This document shows, piece by piece, positions 7,667 to 9,414 of a stretch of 9,414 bases of DNA. A program made the translations under genes and the position numbers. The DNA comes from Acinetobacter sp. (GTDB lineage: Bacteria; Pseudomonadota; Gammaproteobacteria; Pseudomonadales; Moraxellaceae), in assembly GCA_008017255.1 (NCBI GenBank), contig SSHD01000095.1, positions 1 to 9,414 on the forward strand, written 5' to 3'. How positions within the stretch are numbered: the stretch's first letter is position 1; every line of letters starts with the position of its first letter. The notes under the pieces are model-generated. The model was not told the origin of the DNA. It made no database searches and worked only from the letters and a program-made list of their open reading frames with translations.

Positions 7667-8509
7667 TTATTTACCAAATTGATCAAAGCTATAAAGTGCA
7701 TTCGAGAATGGTACGATCTGATTGACCACACGCTGCCAGCGGGTTAGACCGGTAGCATCGACATAAACAATATCATTGCTTTGCAGTTTAAATTGGTTGG
7801 CTAAACCAAAATCGCCCAGACTTATCAAATTCAAATGATAAAGCTCGGTACTGCGGTCATGCGGATTGGTTCTGAGCACATAAATACGACTGGCGCTGGC
7901 AGACAGAGGGTTTAAACCTTGGCTTTCACCCAGTGCATCACTCAAAGTCAGACCGTGATCACGCATAGGTAGGGCTTGATTTTTACCGGCCTCACCCATT
8001 ACATAAACTTTTTGGTTGTCTTTGCTGCTGACATAAATGGTGTCGTTAGCTTGCACCAGTAATTTATGCAAGGAATAACCTGATTTTTCCAACTCCATGG
8101 CATTTAAGTTGTAAGTCGTGCCATTGCGAATCAGTTGAATGTAGGTATTGTCGCCCATTTCAGCAATACCGCCGGCCATACCTAATGCAGTATACACACT
8201 GACGGGTTGATCGCTTAGATAAAACTGCCCACCTTTTTTCACGCTGCCTTGTACTGAATAACGTTGACCTTGATAAGAAATGACACGGACAATTACATCT
8301 GGTGTTTTGAGGTAACGTGCAAATTGACTGCGCAACTCGTTGTTCAGTTGGCTTAAACTTTTTCCAGCGGCTTTATAACGACCCACTAAAGGTAATTGGA
8401 TAAAGCCACTCGAATCAATTGGATAGCCATTTTCTATATTGCCGACAGATGGGGTTAAGTCAGGATAAGCCCATAACTGAATGGACAGAACATCGCCAGC
8501 ACTTAATAG
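7667..8509 (-). pseudogene. wza: Outer-membrane polysaccharide export protein Wza, 5'-truncated
   Basis: Wza forms the octameric outer-membrane lipoprotein channel through which group-1-type capsule leaves the cell. The recognisable frame starts at about 8509 as LLSAGDVLSIQLWAYPDLTP, which is the AGDxLxIxVW core of the polysaccharide-export domain. It continues through GFIQLPLVGRYKAAG, two SLBB-type domains (around VQGSVKKGGQFYL and VYVMGEAGKNQALP) and the C-terminal amphipathic barrel helix TRWQRVVNQIVPF to the stop at 7667. About 280 residues remain; the family has roughly 360-380, so about 85-100 are gone, including the signal peptide and lipobox cysteine. An in-frame TGA (8512-8510) lies directly upstream, and no Wza-like N-terminus occurs in another frame before gna. 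The first possible start in frame is GTG 8386, which would remove still more. A small deletion is inferred; a misassembly cannot be excluded. Confidence 0.9.
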
Positions 8510-8626
8510 TCATACAATTTCAATGTGGCGGTTTTAAAATTTCAGTTATATTGTGCGCAGAAAAATTGGTGCTTTCTGTTCCAAATTGAATTTTTAAATA
8601 AATTGTAGGGTTTTTAGGGTTAATTT
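8510..8626. promoter_or_regulatory. Short divergent gap between the wza remnant and gna
   Basis: This is a 117-bp A/T-rich gap that should hold the gna promoter and, in an intact locus, part of the wza control region. A TATATT (8547-8552) on plus could be a -10 for gna, but no good -35 lies upstream of it. On minus, TATAAC within the same segment is an equally weak -10. AGGG at 8616-8619 is the gna Shine-Dalgarno, 7 bp before its ATG. The gap looks too short to hold the missing wza start plus a divergent promoter region. Confidence 0.4.
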
Positions 8627-9414
8627 ATGAAACTTGCCGAATTAAAAATAGCAGTGATTGGCCTGGGTTATGTGGGGCTTCCTCTAGCCGTTGAGTTTGG
8701 TAAAAAAGTATCTGTGGTTGGGTTTGACATTCATCAAAAACGCATAGATGAACTCAAAAGTGGACAAGACCATACTTTGGAAGTTTCGCCAGAAGAATTA
8801 AGTCAGGCAACACAATTAGGTTATAGTGCAAACTTAGAAGACTTAAAAAACTGTAATTTCTTTATTGTCACTGTTCCGACGCCGATCGATGACTATAAAC
8901 AACCAGATCTAACCCCTTTAGTCAAGGCATCAACAAGTATAGGTAAGGTGCTTAAAAAAGGCGATATCGTTGTTTATGAATCCACAGTATACCCGGGGGC
9001 AACAGAAGAAACCTGTATTCCTGTACTTGAAAAAGTATCTGGATTAAAATTCAATCAAGATTTTTATGCAGGTTATAGTCCAGAACGGATTAATCCTGGT
9101 GATAAATTGCACCGCGTGACCAATATTCTGAAAATCACCTCAGGTTCTACCCCAGAAGTCGCTGAATTTGTTGATCAGGTGTATAACCTGGTGATTGAGG
9201 CAGGTACGCATAAAGCAGAAAGTATCAAAGTGGCTGAAGCGGCCAAAGTCATTGAAAATACCCAGCGTGATGTGAATATTGCGCTTATCAATGAACTTGC
9301 TGTTATTTTTAATAAAATGGGCATTGATACCGAAGCGGTACTCAAAGCAGCAGGCACGAAGTGGAACTTCTTGCCGTTTCGTCCAGGTTTAGTGGGTGGG
9401 CACTGTATTGGGGT
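8627..9414 (+). CDS. gna: UDP-N-acetyl-hexosamine 6-dehydrogenase (Gna / TviB / WbpA-like), cut by the window end
   Basis: Members of this family oxidise C6 of UDP-GlcNAc or UDP-GalNAc with two NAD+ to give a UDP-HexNAc uronic acid used in capsule and O-antigen. The 262 complete codons in view run from [17 protein letters not shown] to the window edge with no stop or frameshift; the family is about 420-430 residues, so the last third is outside. The Rossmann motif [10 protein letters not shown] lies at residues 12-21. [20 protein letters not shown] and [13 protein letters not shown] are family hallmarks, K201 and N211 lie in the conserved [15 protein letters not shown] block, and the catalytic cysteine C260 is in VGGHCIG at the very end. 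In Acinetobacter K loci this gene is the first of the sugar-nucleotide block, transcribed divergently from wza. The exact sugar specificity (Glc or Gal configuration) cannot be read from these residues. Confidence 0.95.
   Translation, partial: MKLAELKIAVIGLGYVGLPLAVEFGKKVSVVGFDIHQKRIDELKSGQDHTLEVSPEELSQATQLGYSANLEDLKNCNFFIVTVPTPIDDYKQPDLTPLVKASTSIGKVLKKGDIVVYESTVYPGATEETCIPVLEKVSGLKFNQDFYAGYSPERINPGDKLHRVTNILKITSGSTPEVAEFVDQVYNLVIEAGTHKAESIKVAEAAKVIENTQRDVNIALINELAVIFNKMGIDTEAVLKAAGTKWNFLPFRPGLVGGHCIG

Noticed and set aside
8463..8513. Short ORF from ATG 8513 on minus (MTIKCW, about 17 codons), as a possible new wza start.
   Set aside because: It is in a different frame from Wza, has no Shine-Dalgarno, lacks a signal peptide and stops quickly.
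8527..8537. GGCGGT followed by TTT resembles the start of the ops/JUMPstart element (GGCGGTAG) used by RfaH at polysaccharide operons.
   Set aside because: Only the first six bases match, the key following AG is absent, and I know of no JUMPstart use at Acinetobacter K loci.
8500..8626. Insertion sequence or transposon scar as the cause of the wza truncation.
   Set aside because: No inverted repeats, target duplication or transposase fragment can be seen at the junction; a simple deletion fits better.
9175..9357. Minus-strand 60-codon ORF opposite gna.
   Set aside because: It is a mirror of the conserved gna coding sequence with no start signal or recognisable domain.

Overview
The window looks like chromosomal DNA from an Acinetobacter-type gammaproteobacterium, at the edge of its capsule (K) locus. 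The order murJ – fklB – fkpA – wzc – wzb – wza, with a divergent gna, is the conserved left boundary of Acinetobacter K loci as I know them. The moderate-to-low G+C feel and the protein sequences agree with this. The species cannot be fixed from the sequence alone.

Layout. Positions 3–158 (+) hold a 51-codon membrane ORF that runs tail-to-tail into nadC (177–1021, -). nadC encodes quinolinate phosphoribosyltransferase and is broken by a single-base deletion near 606–608. Divergent from nadC are ampD (1165–1743, +), a peptidoglycan-recycling amidase, and murJ (1814–3355, +), the lipid II flippase. A strong hairpin terminator (3374–3407) closes murJ. Everything from about 8509 down to 3402 is on the minus strand, in transcriptional order wza remnant, wzb, wzc, a terminator (4984–5012), fkpA, a second terminator-like hairpin (4096–4121), fklB. 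At the right end gna (8627 to the window edge, +) encodes a UDP-HexNAc dehydrogenase and continues beyond the window.

How the genes fit together. Wza (outer-membrane channel), Wzc (inner-membrane co-polymerase and tyrosine kinase) and Wzb (its phosphatase) form the Wzy-dependent capsule export machine. Gna makes a uronic-acid sugar nucleotide for the capsule. FkpA and FklB are two FKBP-type prolyl isomerases that flank the locus. AmpD and MurJ serve peptidoglycan, which shares the undecaprenyl-phosphate carrier with capsule.

The main surprises are two lesions in otherwise well-conserved genes. wza has lost its 5' end (signal peptide, lipobox cysteine and the start of the export domain): recognisable Wza coding begins abruptly at about 8509, next to an in-frame stop, and only about 115 bp separate it from gna. 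nadC carries a one-base frameshift inside its conserved DTRKT-x-PG motif. If real, the first predicts a capsule-export defect and the second a need for exogenous nicotinate or nicotinamide. Assembly or sequencing error is the competing explanation, more so for nadC. I see no convincing undescribed multi-gene system, mobile element, CRISPR array, tRNA or rRNA here.
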